A stretch of 64,000 nucleotides of DNA from Torymus aiolomorphi (Eukaryota; Arthropoda; Insecta; Hymenoptera; Torymidae). The stretch covers positions 89,356,128 to 89,420,127 of the forward strand of contig CM070875.1 of the NCBI GenBank assembly GCA_036365515.1. The letters are read 5' to 3'. The position numbers were made by a program, and so were the translations under genes. Shown piece by piece: positions 1 to 10,335 of this stretch. The notes below the pieces were generated by a model. That model made no database searches and was not told the origin of the DNA. It saw only the letters and a list, made by a program, of their open reading frames with translations. Position 1 is the first letter of the stretch. The number at the start of each line of letters is the position of its first letter.

Positions 1-95
1 ATTATAGAAAATTCAAAATTGAGGAGAATAATGAAAAATAGTGATGTGTTGGTAACTATGTAATTTTTGCTTCCTCCTAGAGGAAGCTTTGTGAT

Positions 96-196
96 AGTAA
101 ATTTTTGAGTTGTTATAAAAACATGTTATAATTGTGTTCCGAGGTGTTAGGAATCAAAATACATGGTTTTTGAAAAATGTCTGTATGGATGTGTGT

Positions 197-233
<37 letters not shown>

Positions 234-1340
234 CCTGGATCTCAGCTTCTACTCGGCCGTTTTTTACCGGACAGATCTCATTTTTTTTGTTTTTTTTGTG
301 TGATGGCGGGTCAAAAATCCGTTTTTTGATTGGGGCGATCCGTTTTTCTTTTTTTTCTTCAAATTTTCGATTTTCTCAAAACTGTTTTTTGATTTTTTTT
401 AATGATAGGATCGAGTTATTCGAATCTGATGGGTAGCGTTCGAAAGACAATTAAAATACCTATATTTTCTAAAAAAAAAAGTTTCTAGCTATCACGGTTC
501 TTTTGTTATTAACAAAAACGTGTTTTTTATTTAGAAGCTTATAACTCCTAAACTTAACGGTCAATTTTTTTGAGAAAAATCGTGATAATACAGAATATAA
601 ATAGCTATAATCTGTTAAAATTTGAATACATTCTGTAGGCTACATTTTGACTAAAAAATTTAAAAATGAACAAAATCAGTTTTGTATGTCCAACGATTAC
701 AAGAGTAAAATTGACTTCAAAATTCCTTTTAGAGGTAGATTTTTTATAGTTCTCGGACGAGTTCTTTGGGCAAAATTTTGGGCAAAATCCATAAATTTCA
801 GAGATATTTGAGGTTAAAAATTTTTTGACATTTTTTTAAAATCGTAATTTCTCGAGAACGGCTCGACGTATCTGAATGGAGTGGGTGGCATTCGAAAGAG
901 AATTAAAATACCTATATTTTCTAAAAAAATTAATTTTCTATCTATCACGGTTCTTTAGTTATCATCAAAAACAAAAACGTGTTTTTTTTTTAAACTCATA
1001 ACTCCATTTTATGCGTTTTTGAACCTAAAAAGCAAGGCTAAATTCATTTTCGCGATTTTACATAATTTTAGAGCAGAGGGAGAGAATGAATTTCTTTACA
1101 CGATAGGTAAAAAAAATCACTTTTTAGAACATATTTTTATGTAGGAAAACGCAGAAAATCATTCATGTGTTACAAAAAATAATTTAATCTCTAAATTAAA
1201 AAAGATTTATATTTTATTTTTAAAAAACGCGCAGTGATATCTACCGCTAGGTGGTGTGGAATGAGGAAACGTCATTGAGTAGGCATTCGATGATTTTTTT
1301 TAATTTTTAAAAACCAACCAACAAAATGAATTAAAATGGT
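96..1340 (+). repeat. Dispersed AT-rich repeat A, two imperfect tandem units
   Basis: Two related units lie ~450 bp apart. The stretch at about 432-530 (GGTAGCGTTCGAAAGA, then AATACCTATATTTTCT, then AACGTGTTTTTT) recurs at about 885-990. The same family returns at 38822-39475, including the flank before the TG run, and in inverted orientation at 2402-2600. It has no usable coding sequence; the reading frame across 134-436 is only the TG run and low-complexity sequence. From 1000 to 1340 the sequence is AT-rich with nothing recognisable. This looks like a non-coding remnant of a mobile element; I cannot name the family. Confidence 0.6.
190..230. repeat. (TG)n microsatellite
   Basis: About 20 TG units with one A interruption, inside repeat A. 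The sister copy of repeat A carries a longer TG run at the same internal position (38910-38979), so the microsatellite is part of the repeat and has changed length since the copies separated. Confidence 0.9.
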
Positions 1341-1458
1341 TAAAAATTATATCTATTATAATCTGTTATAATTATGAATTATGCATTATGAATGCATTAT
1401 ATTCTTATAATTTATTTGTGAGTTATGAAATTTAAAAAAAAAACACGTTTTTGTAATA

Positions 1459-1860
1459 TATATGGGATCCTGCGAGGGCCAATACGTAGAAAAAAAAAAC
1501 ACAATTGTAGCTTGTGCGACATTTCGTCAGCTTGATTACTGACCTCTTCAGGCTTTATTAAAAAATATACAAAATAGTTAGAATTTATTTTACAATTAAA
1601 CAGAGATAACAAATTAACAATAATAATTAGACCAGGCTTACCACAACAATTATTAGCATAGATTTTTTGTTGTGGTAAGCCTGGTCTAATTATTATTGTT
1701 AATTTATTATCTCTGTTTAATTGTAAAATAATTTCTAACCATTTTGTATATTTTTTAATAAAGCCTGAAGAGGTCATTAATCAAGCTGACGAAACATCGC
1801 ACAAGCTACAATTGTGTTTTCTTTTTTTCTACGTATTGGCCCTCACAGGATCCCATATAT
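1459..1860. mobile_element. Foldback element FB1 (near-perfect palindrome)
   Basis: The left arm from TATATATGGGATCCTG (about 1457) is repeated in reverse complement up to CAGGATCCCATATAT (about 1846-1860), with the centre near 1655. The arms are about 195 bp with very little loop. They carry conserved stretches such as CCTGAAGAGGTCA and GCTGACGAAA. The predicted 121-residue reading frame over it is a by-product of the palindrome. It is inserted in repeat A (ACACGTTTTTGT precedes it) and is a non-autonomous foldback/MITE. Confidence 0.8.
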
Positions 1861-2373
1861 GAGGCGTTTCACGTCAGCTCTCCAGGTGCGGCGCGCGAGC
1901 GCGAAATCATGCTGTTTTCAGCTTGTGTTTGAAGGGCTAAGATGTATCTAAAAAAAATAATCCCCAAGTGATTTCGATGTATTTTTTCCTCAGCTTTCCG
2001 ATGGTGCTATTAGTTTCTCAAACTTTTTCAATTCTAAGTATTTCTTGAATAATATCTCGAAAAAATAAAAAAACCCTTATGTAGAAAAAGGCTATATCCA
2101 TGTAAAATTTCCTCCTCTTTCGATCTAGCAGGTCAAAAAAAATATTAAAAATATAGTTTTTGAGATATAACACGTTTTATGTTTTTTTGAGGTTAGAATT
2201 GAAAATTTTTGAGAAACTAATAGCACCATCGGAAAGCTGAGGAAAAAATACATCGAAATCACTTGGGGATTATTTTTTTTAGATACATCTTAGCCCTTCA
2301 AACACAAGCTGAAAACAGCATGATTTCGCGCTCGCGCGCCGCGCCTGGAGAGCTGACATGAAACGCCTCATAT
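1861..2373. mobile_element. Foldback element FB2
   Basis: The arm 1861-2025, starting GAGGCGTTTCACGTCAG, is inverted at about 2205-2373, ending CTGACATGAAACGCCTC. The arms are ~165 bp with a ~180-bp loop. The end of each arm is GC-rich (GGCGCGCGAGCGCGAAATCA) in otherwise AT-rich DNA. It directly abuts FB1 through a shared CATATAT, so one probably inserted at the end of the other. Confidence 0.8.
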
Positions 2374-2401
2374 ATTACTATATTTCACATTAACAATGGA
2401 G

Positions 2402-2600
2402 GGTGCCTCTATCAACTTTAAAACACGTTTTTGTTAATAACAAAAGAACAATGATAGCTATAAATTTTTTTTTCTTAAAAAATATGAATTATGAAATATA
2501 AAAAAAACACGTTTTTGTTAATAACAAAACAACCGTGATAGCTATTTGTTTTATTATAAAATATAGATATTTTACTTCTATTTCAAATGATAACTTTATT
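2402..2600 (-). repeat. Inverted copies of repeat A
   Basis: Two short inverted copies of the repeat A core: AAACACGTTTTTGTTAATAA at about 2421 and again at about 2506, each followed by a TGATAGCTA stretch. With the plus copies at 432-990 they flank FB1 and FB2 in opposite orientation, so this whole end of the window is palindromic at low resolution. Confidence 0.5.
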
Positions 2601-2721
2601 TATCAGCTCAAAATTTATATAAATTTGATATAAATAAATAATAAATAAATTTAAAAATGAACAATTTTTTATATTCATAAATGAATTTAATTATAATTAT
2701 GCAATAAATTTTGTTATAAAA

Positions 2722-2800
2722 ATTAATTAAAGGAATCAACAAATTACGGTTGAGGAAGCTACGTGCCAATGAATTGGCAGCGGTTTTTTATATAGGCTTT
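2722..2800 (+). repeat. Repeat segment that is the empty site of FB9
   Basis: The segment reading GGAATCAACAAATTACGG, GTTGAGGAAGCTACG, then GCCAATGAATTGG matches the two flanks of the foldback at 39512-40570 without the insert. It serves as an internal empty-site control for that insertion. Confidence 0.7.
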
Positions 2801-2884
2801 GACTTTTCGTAAATACCTGAAAAGATTCTTATGAATTTTAGAAATAAAAAGAAGGTATTATAGTTATATAATTAAAATAATTTT

Positions 2885-2991
2885 CGCCCACACGGGCGTA
2901 AAGTACGTAGATACTATAAAGTTTTGTAGGAGTGTGTGAGCTATTGGGCCTCTTGGACGTTATATAGTACTTTACGCCCGCTGGCTGAATA
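2885..2991. repeat. Small inverted repeat
   Basis: CGGGCGTAAAGTAC at about 2894 is inverted as GTACTTTACGCCCG at about 2968. It is a ~107-bp imperfect foldback with no coding content. Another GGGCGTAAAA lies just downstream (about 3010). Confidence 0.5.
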
Positions 2992-3421
2992 ATTTTGAAG
3001 TTACTACGTGGGCGTAAAATGTAATTTTACACGCGAGGTACGAAATGTTCTTATGGCCGGTACTTGACAACAATTAATTGATTTCAGTACTTTCTTGTGT
3101 TTATTTTGTATAGAAGAATGAAGAAATTTGAATATATTTCTGAGAACACAGTCATACAGTTTTTCGGAGAATGGTTTATATTACTTGGCTATCGATAATT
3201 GATTTCACAACTTTCGTTTGTTTGATTTGCAGTGAACAATTTGAATGTACTTACATATAATTTGTTGAGCATACATTGACTCAAAGAAGTAAAAGACTTT
3301 TTTACTAGAATTTATTTGACTTCTTTTAAAAAATCATAAATATTATTTTATAGATTATACAGAAAAAACTTCTATACTTGTCTTATTTAATACTTTCGTA
3401 GAAAGTTTTATTAACAATATT

Positions 3422-3551
3422 GGTAACATCGTACACGTGATGCGTATTTTTTGTTTCTTTCACATGACAGTTTCTTACTTATTATATGTACATACTATCT
3501 TGTATCATGGGTTTCGGCCCGTATGTTATTAAATAAATAAATAAATAAATA
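3422..3551 (+). mobile_element. Short retroposon tail with (AAAT)n
   Basis: The related block at 31195-31230 reads AACAATATTATTATT without an insert. Here ~125 bp ending in GGGTTTCGGCCCGTATGTTA and seven AAAT units splits that sequence, with AATATT on both sides. This fits a 5'-truncated LINE or SINE 3' end with its target duplication. It is too short to assign a clade. Confidence 0.6.
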
Positions 3552-4235
3552 AATATTATTATTTCTACAGTCATGAACAAAATTATTACCATTTGTAGAG
3601 AGTGTTTATTGAATAGATGAGATTAGAATAAATAAAAGGACTATAGACAAATTGTGTTGTTAGAATATATTTAAAACATTAATTTTTTAAAGAACGTGTT
3701 GATTGTTTTGAAAAAATATTTAAGCTCTCATTAAAGTTTTTGGTACAGAGTTTGACGGAGATTGAGAGAGAGGGAGAGAGGGCGAGTGAGAGGGGGAAGA
3801 AAGAGAGGTTTAGAAAATACTTTAAAAAATAGTTTTTAAAAGTGTTTTTTATAATTGTTTCAAAAAAACATTTAAGCTTTCAGTCAAGTTCTTTGTAGAG
3901 AGTTGGACAATTGTTGAGAGCAAGATTGTTTGGATAAAAACGTTAAACTTTTATTAGTATTTAAACAGAGAATTTAATGTTGTTAAAAAAGATAACAATA
4001 ATATATTTTTTCTTTGTAGCTATCGCAAGGAATAAAAGAAAAAAGTACAAGTTCTGAGAATTACAATTCAAATCTCTGTATCACCTGATTCTCTTGCTTT
4101 TATAAAATCGAAGCTTAAAGTTGGCTGAGAAGTTGAGTTCTCATGTCAACTGCCATTTCCATCATAGCAGCAGGCGGTACAAAGTTTTTTAAAAACTATT
4201 CTTTCGCATCTATTTCTCTGAAATCACCTAATCCT

Positions 4236-5047
4236 CTACCCTGTTGAAAATATCCATGTGGATTTTACACTGATTTCCACATGGAATCCATATGGAATCC
4301 ATATGGAATCTATACGGATTCCATATGGATTCCATGTCGATTCCATGTGGAAATCAGTCCCAAATCGTCCTGTGGACTTCCACATGGAATTCCATACAGA
4401 TATCCTTATGAATTTTTCTACAAACATTTGTAAAACAAAATCCGTATGGATTTCCATGTAGATTTTCATGGGGAAATCCAGGTAAAAACGACATGATCCA
4501 TGTAGATTTCCACATGGATTTCCATATGGTAATTTTAATATTTATAAAAATGTTTATTTATAAAATTGTTATATTTTTTTTTTACTAGGATACTTTTTTT
4601 TGACAACAAGTACTGTAGAATCTTTTCGAAGAATTACATAAGAGGAAATTATAGTTTATAATTTTTTATGCTTTACTGATATGGTAAAAAACGTATCCCT
4701 AGTAAAAAAATTTTAAAATTTTATAAATAAACATTTTTATAAACATTTAAATTACCGCATGGAAATCCATATGGAAATCTACATGGATCATATCGTTTTT
4801 ACCTGGATTTCTCCATGGAAAACTACATGGAAATCCATACGGATTTTGTTTTACAAATGTTTGTAGAAAAATTCATATAGAAATCTATATGGAATTCCAT
4901 GTGGAAATCCACAGGACGATTTGGGACTTATTTCCACATGGAATCCACGTGGAATCCATATGGAATCCGTATAGATTCCATATGGATTCCATATGGATTC
5001 CATGTGGAAATCAATGTAAAATCCACATGGATATTTTCAACAGGGTA
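4236..5047. mobile_element. Foldback element FB3, arms of ATGGAATCCAT-type repeats
   Basis: TACCCTGTTGAAAATATCC at the left end is inverted as GGATATTTTCAACAGGGTA at the right, with the centre near 4645. Each ~300-bp arm is built from degenerate tandem copies of an ~11-bp self-complementary unit (ATGGAATCCAT / ATATGGATTCC). The inner ~170 bp is AT-rich loop. TA at each edge may be the target duplication. The small reading frames rich in M-E-S-I-W-N-P are products of these repeats. Confidence 0.8.
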
Positions 5048-5444
5048 GCCTTTACAAAATGCGAAGCTCAAAGTTTGCCAAGTTAACTACCCTTACGTAA
5101 CAGCACCTGATACTAAGTTTTTTCACAAAACACTTTTATGCATCCATTTGCTCTTGTTTTTTTTACAAATTATTACTACATTATTAAATTTGTGCTAAAA
5201 TTTACCTCTAGCATTCTATTGCATATTCTAAAGCTGGAATTCGTTTCATTATTTTGGTATCCATATATTTCTTTTTCATAATATTTTTTTTTTATCATAC
5301 ACATAATCTTATAAAATTAAAATCACAACCAGTTGATGAATTAAACATTATTATTATCTCAATCTTGTATAGAAAAATATGTACTAAAAACTTCTCTGAA
5401 ACATTTTGACATCTCCTACCGTGAGAAAATCATGAAATAGATTA

Positions 5445-6075
5445 CACAGCCCCACAAAAAAAAAAGAAAAGGTTCTGTACTTTAGATCGGACTATCATAT
5501 CTCGGTGTATTTTGGCCCCCTAAGTATGATTCCAAGGTCAAAATTCATTCACCACGTCTGAATTTGAAGATATCATTAGGTATAAGATTTTGAGATATCT
5601 TAAAAAACAAAGTAAAAACAATTTTTTTGTTAATCTTTTCTACAAAACAATGTAGCATTGTTTGTTCGCTTCAAGACCAACTTTACACCATCCGTCTACA
5701 ATTTTTTTTCTCCGAGATCTAAATACCTGAATTTTGTAAACTCGCGCATATAATGTCTTAAAATTAAATTCCTTATTTCTATCCCGAAATTTACATATTC
5801 AGATCTCCGAGAAAAAAACTTGTAGAGGGATGGTGTAAAGTTGATCGTGAAGGGCGCAAACAATGCTACACTGTTTTGTAGAAAAGATTAACAAAAAAAT
5901 TGTTTTTACTTTGTTTTTTAAAATATCTCAAAAATCTTATATCTAATGATATCTCCAAATTCAAGCACGGTGGACAAATTTTAACCTTGGAATCATACTT
6001 AGAGGGCCAAAATACATTGAGATATGATAGTCCGATCTAAAGTACAGAACCTTTTCCTTTTTTTGTGGAGCTGTG
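5445..6075. mobile_element. Foldback element FB4 with TTA target duplication
   Basis: It starts CACAGCCCCACAAAAAA and ends TGTGGAGCTGTG, with ~310-bp inverted arms centred near 5762. TTA flanks it on both sides (5442-5444 and 6076-6078). The uninserted sequence AGATTAACTGAGC is present in sister units at about 6620, 33353 and 34136, so the insertion point and the 3-bp duplication are directly shown. CACAG ends with a 3-bp duplication would suit an EnSpm/CACTA-type non-autonomous element (inference). Confidence 0.8.
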
Positions 6076-7206
6076 TTAACTGAGCACTTGCATTCCTTGA
6101 AATTTTCGCAATAACACGTCATTTTTGCTCTTTTCAGTACTTCCATGTTCATTAAACATAATCTTTTCATTGGCACTTGGAATAAATATGTACAACAGCA
6201 CAGCATTGATATCGACTAAGTTTTTTAAAGATGACACATGCTTTTTAAACCAAGACTCAGACCAATATTTCAAATAGGCATCATAAATTATATTGTATAT
6301 TTATATCCTCACGTGACACTCAGCAATATTTTCTTCTATGCCAAAGCTTATTATGAAATGTATGAACCTCATAACACGTAATTATTTATTACTACACACT
6401 TGTTCTATTCTCAAAACATTTGAAACTGATTTTTAATAGAAGTTTTTAAATTTGATCATAAACACTTCATGCAACACATTTTACCAGTATTTTATATTTT
6501 TTATATTATCCAAAACACTGATATATAAGTTCTTGAAATTATTATCTTAATCTTGTCTAGAAAAATATTTACTAAGAACTTCTCTGAAACATTTTGACGT
6601 CTCCTACCGTGAGAAAATCATAAATTAGATTAACTGAGCACTTTTATTCGTTGAAATTTTCATAATAACACATGATTTTCACTTTCTTCAATTTACATAA
6701 TCGTTTAATTAGTGCTTGTGTAAATATGTACAACAGCACAGCACTGATATCGACTAAGTTTCTTGAAAATGACAAACGCTTTTTAAACTAAGGCTCAGAT
6801 CAATATTTCAAATAAGTATCATAAATTATATAGTATAGTAACATATTCTTCTATTCAAAAGCTTATTATGAAGTTTATGAACCTCATAAGACGTAATTAT
6901 TTATTGAGCTATCCTCAAAACATTTCAAACTGATTTTAAGTAGAAGTTGTATGATTATAAACACTTAATGTAACACATCATACCAGTACTTTATTTTATT
7001 TATTGCACAAAAAACTGACTAGATGTCACTTTTTAATTAATCACTATATTATCTGCTATGAATAAAATTTGATAATAAATACTTCATGCAACAGATCATA
7101 CCGGTATTTTATTTTATTTATTACACAAAACACTGATTAGATGCCATTTTTTAAATAGATGATCTATTAAAATCACAATTTTCTTTTCTTATTTTGAAGA
7201 ACTTAC

Positions 7207-7727
7207 TTCAAAACATAATACTTTTTTCGTACTTTGAGTGCAATACTGTCTAAATAAACATCTTAGTTTTTGCTTCCTAACAGCTTTCATTACATTTTGA
7301 GAATCATTTGGATCTTGCATACACATTGAAGAATCAAATCAGGATATTTCTACGTTATTTTCTTGTACATCACGCTTGTTGATTTCCATTTCTTCAGGCA
7401 GATGTTTATAATACTCTATGAAGACTGAGGGAATTCGTCCAGTAGTAGTATATATTCCAAAATTGCATCTAACATCCAGAAGCATGCTATACCACCAACA
7501 ATAAAATTCATACAAATTTAGATGGTGATAAAAAAATTCAAAACTTGAAAATATTTCATTCTGTCATATTACACTCACGTTTCTAGGAATGACTATAATC
7601 AATACAGTTTGAGTCTCCACATGTAGCAATTTTTCCTGCTATATTCAATTTTGACTCAGTTTCTTTTATTTCATTATTTTCAATATCATATGTATATTAC
7701 CCAAAGACTGAGAATTGTATAATCTGA
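7207..7727 (-). pseudogene. Decayed exon-like coding stretch of unknown origin
   Basis: Read on the minus strand, about 7544 down to 7207 encodes a plausible peptide of ~110 residues (containing NLYEFYCWWYSMLLDVRC and IYTTTGRIPSVFIEYYKHLP) with one stop. It ends at a good splice-donor sequence (GAA then GTAAGT). Upstream, a TTTTTCATTTTCAG acceptor-like sequence at about 7728 precedes a second stretch (ENNEIKETESKLNIAGKIA) with two stops. The amino-acid mix is more protein-like than neighbouring noise. I do not recognise the family. It could be a dead host-gene piece carried with the relic at 3-7 kb, or TE coding sequence. Confidence 0.3.
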
Positions 7728-8340
<613 letters not shown>

Positions 8341-8365
8341 CGAGTCGAGTGAGTTTATTTACTAC

Positions 8366-8366
<1 letters not shown>

Positions 8367-8428
<62 letters not shown>

Positions 8429-8439
8429 ACACACACACG
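8367..8439. repeat. (TA)n(CA)n compound microsatellite
   Basis: About 12 TA units run directly into ~24 CA units with one T interruption, ending CGCGCG. It lies 29 bp after the CT run. Confidence 0.95.
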
Positions 8440-8772
8440 CGCGTAAGATAGACGAGAACCGGAAGTGTCGTAAGAGCTGCAAACCGGATGCCGGAATAAG
8501 GAGAAGAAAAGTTCGGAAAGGAAACAGCACATAAAAAAATTCAGCTCTCTATATCTTTTGAACGACATAATCTTTTTAAATAAAATCTTTTGATTTGAGT
8601 AGAGCAATGAAATAGCTTTCGATTGAGAGTAATATGTTATATAGTTTAAACTAATGCAGACATGTATAGGCGCATTGAATTTCTCGCACACCCATTTCAA
8701 TGTATATGTAGCACGGGTCGCTCCTTTAGGCTTCTTCTATACTTGTCTTCGGAGCACTCCCGCGCTCCTTGA
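8440..8772. other. Unassigned sequence
   Basis: Mixed-composition single-copy-looking DNA. The short reading frames show no family motif. Nothing supportable seen. Confidence 0.4.
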
Positions 8773-9420
8773 TAATATTACGCATCTTGAGAGGACAAGA
8801 GAAAAAGTCTTCAGCTGCTCTAGCAGGGGTGATCCTCCGTTCTCCCATACATACTTGGCGGGCCCGACGGTGTACAGTTTACAGGTGGACTAGTTCCATA
8901 AATGTACAATACTAAATTTTGGCATAAATTAATTTACAATATTTATATGAGCCCACTATAAATAATTAGGTTAGCTCTAATTTTTAATTGATTTCGTCTG
9001 AGTACAATATTCCTACAGGTACTGTGTGCATTACCATGATTTATTTTTATTACCCAAAATATTTTTCCTTGTGTCCGTCTTTTTTTAAACGCTAAAAAAT
9101 TCATATAAATTTGTAGTCTATATTGAAAAGAGCTTTGCACTTTACTAGCCATTTTATAAGCAACTTCTTTGTATCCTTTTGAACTATCTATTTTAAAAAA
9201 GTGATAGATTCACGGATCAGTATTTAATATGTACAAGCAATCCATTTATACATTTTACTTGATCTTTAAACATATGAACATTTACATGAAAATCACCATG
9301 TCTACACCTTGAACTACAAATCGTCGGGCCCGCCAAGTATGTATGGGAGAACGGAGGATCACTCCTGCTAGAGCAGCTCTAGACTTTTCTTCTCTCGTCC
9401 TCCCAAGATGCGTAATATTA
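8773..9420. mobile_element. Foldback element FB5, ~98-bp terminal inverted repeats
   Basis: TAATATTACGCATCTTGAGA at the left and its inverse, ending CAAGATGCGTAATATTA, at the right bound ~98-bp arms at roughly 90% identity. The arms contain CGTTCTCCCATACATACTTG and GGCGGGCCCGACG. The ~450-bp AT-rich interior has no coding signal. It is a MITE-like non-autonomous element. Confidence 0.75.
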
Positions 9421-9905
9421 TACTATAGAAAGTTCAAAATTGAGTATAAATAAGGAAAAATATAGGGAAACTATGTACCATCGTTTCGTAAAGGGTCCAC
9501 AATATATTTGCAAGAAAAAGGTTTTATGGAGATACATTGCGCTCACAACGAGGAAAAATAATTTTCGTACACCCGAGGTACGAAAAATTCTATTATGTCA
9601 GTCAAGTTAACTTACGGATACTTGACTACAATAAATTGATTTCAGTACTTTCTTGTGTTTAATTTGTATAGAAGGATGAACAAATTTGAATACATTTCTG
9701 AGAAAAGTCACACAGTTATTTTGGAGAGCTGTTTGCATTACTTGACTATCGATAATTGATTTAAAAACTTTCGATTGTTTAATTTGCAGTGAACAATGGG
9801 AATGTACTATACATACAATTTGTTGAGCATATATTAGCTCGAAGAAGTAAAAGACTTTTTCGCTAGTATTTGATTTCTTTTACAAAATCATAAATATTAT
9901 TATCT
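9421..9905 (+). repeat. Second copy of the repeat seen at 3030-3350
   Basis: From CGAGGTACGAAAAATTC (about 9573) through CTTGACTATCGATAATTGAT and CATACAATTTGTTGAGCAT, the block repeats 3030-3350 with scattered differences. The sequence just after FB5 (ACTATAGAAAGTTCAAAATT) also resembles the first bases of the window. Confidence 0.65.
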
Positions 9906-9907
9906 TA

Positions 9908-10335
9908 CACTGAAAAAAATTTTACGTTGTGAGAACTGAAAGTACGGTTCTGACAACGATACAGTTTGGCTGATTTTCTTTTTGCTAAATTTTACAGGTA
10001 CAGTAATTGTACTTTTATAGTTGTACGCAAGTGGCTGTATTTGCTGTATGGTACAGTTATGAGAACTGTACAAGGTACAGTGAAGGTAGCACTAATGTTA
10101 GAAGTTCTTTTATCGAAACATTAAATACCGACAAGGAGAATACATAACCTTTGGGAAGCGGATCTTAATAAGGCTTTGAGAATCTTTAAGATATTTAAAA
10201 TTCAGTATTTTCTAGATATATTTTTCTATTTTTTATGACTTTAATGTCGATTTTGTTTTGATATTAATAGTGCGTTTGATTATTTTTTATATTATTTTAT
10301 TACATAAATACAAGAAAGGATGACAATTTCTTTAT
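9908..10335 (-). mobile_element. Putative 3' terminal region of EnSpm-like element (CACTG end)
   Basis: The sequence CACTGAAAAAAATTTTACG begins right after TTA at 9905-9907. CACTA/CACTG ends with 2-3-bp duplications are typical of EnSpm/CACTA transposons. The transposase-like gene just inside ends ~430 bp away and points toward this end. The MITE at 55715-56104 has very similar ends (CACTGAGAAAAAT). I could not find the matching other end near the 5' part of the gene at 36.2 kb, so the element may be incomplete. Confidence 0.4.

Larger units (their letters stand above)
3030..7150 (-). repeat. Diverged relic related to the right arm of the giant foldback
   Basis: Several blocks match, in the same order and orientation, the right side of the giant element (31180-34150). 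They are the 'aaatatttaagctc ... gtttgac' block with its GA-rich tract at 3375-3830, a trace of the coiled-coil fragment (TTATTTTGGTATCCA at about 5252), and units containing TTTTGACRTCTCC and TTAACTGAGCACTT at 5345-7100. It is interrupted by a retroposon tail and by FB3 and FB4. A short duplication (about 4095-4220 and 5048-5160) flanks FB3. The divergence is clearly greater than that between the two arms of the giant element, so this is an older copy. Confidence 0.55.

Noticed and set aside
1735..1800. Hammerhead-ribozyme-like motifs (CTGAAGAGG...GACGAAA in FB1, CTGATGAGG...CAACGAAAC in FB8)
   Set aside because: Stem II pairs only with an extra unpaired G, and I could not find the cleavage triplet or helices I and III, so the core is incomplete.
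4236..5086. Short frames rich in Met-Glu-Ser-Ile-Trp-Asn-Pro
   Set aside because: They result from the ATGGAATCCAT repeat and occur on both strands because the arms are palindromic.
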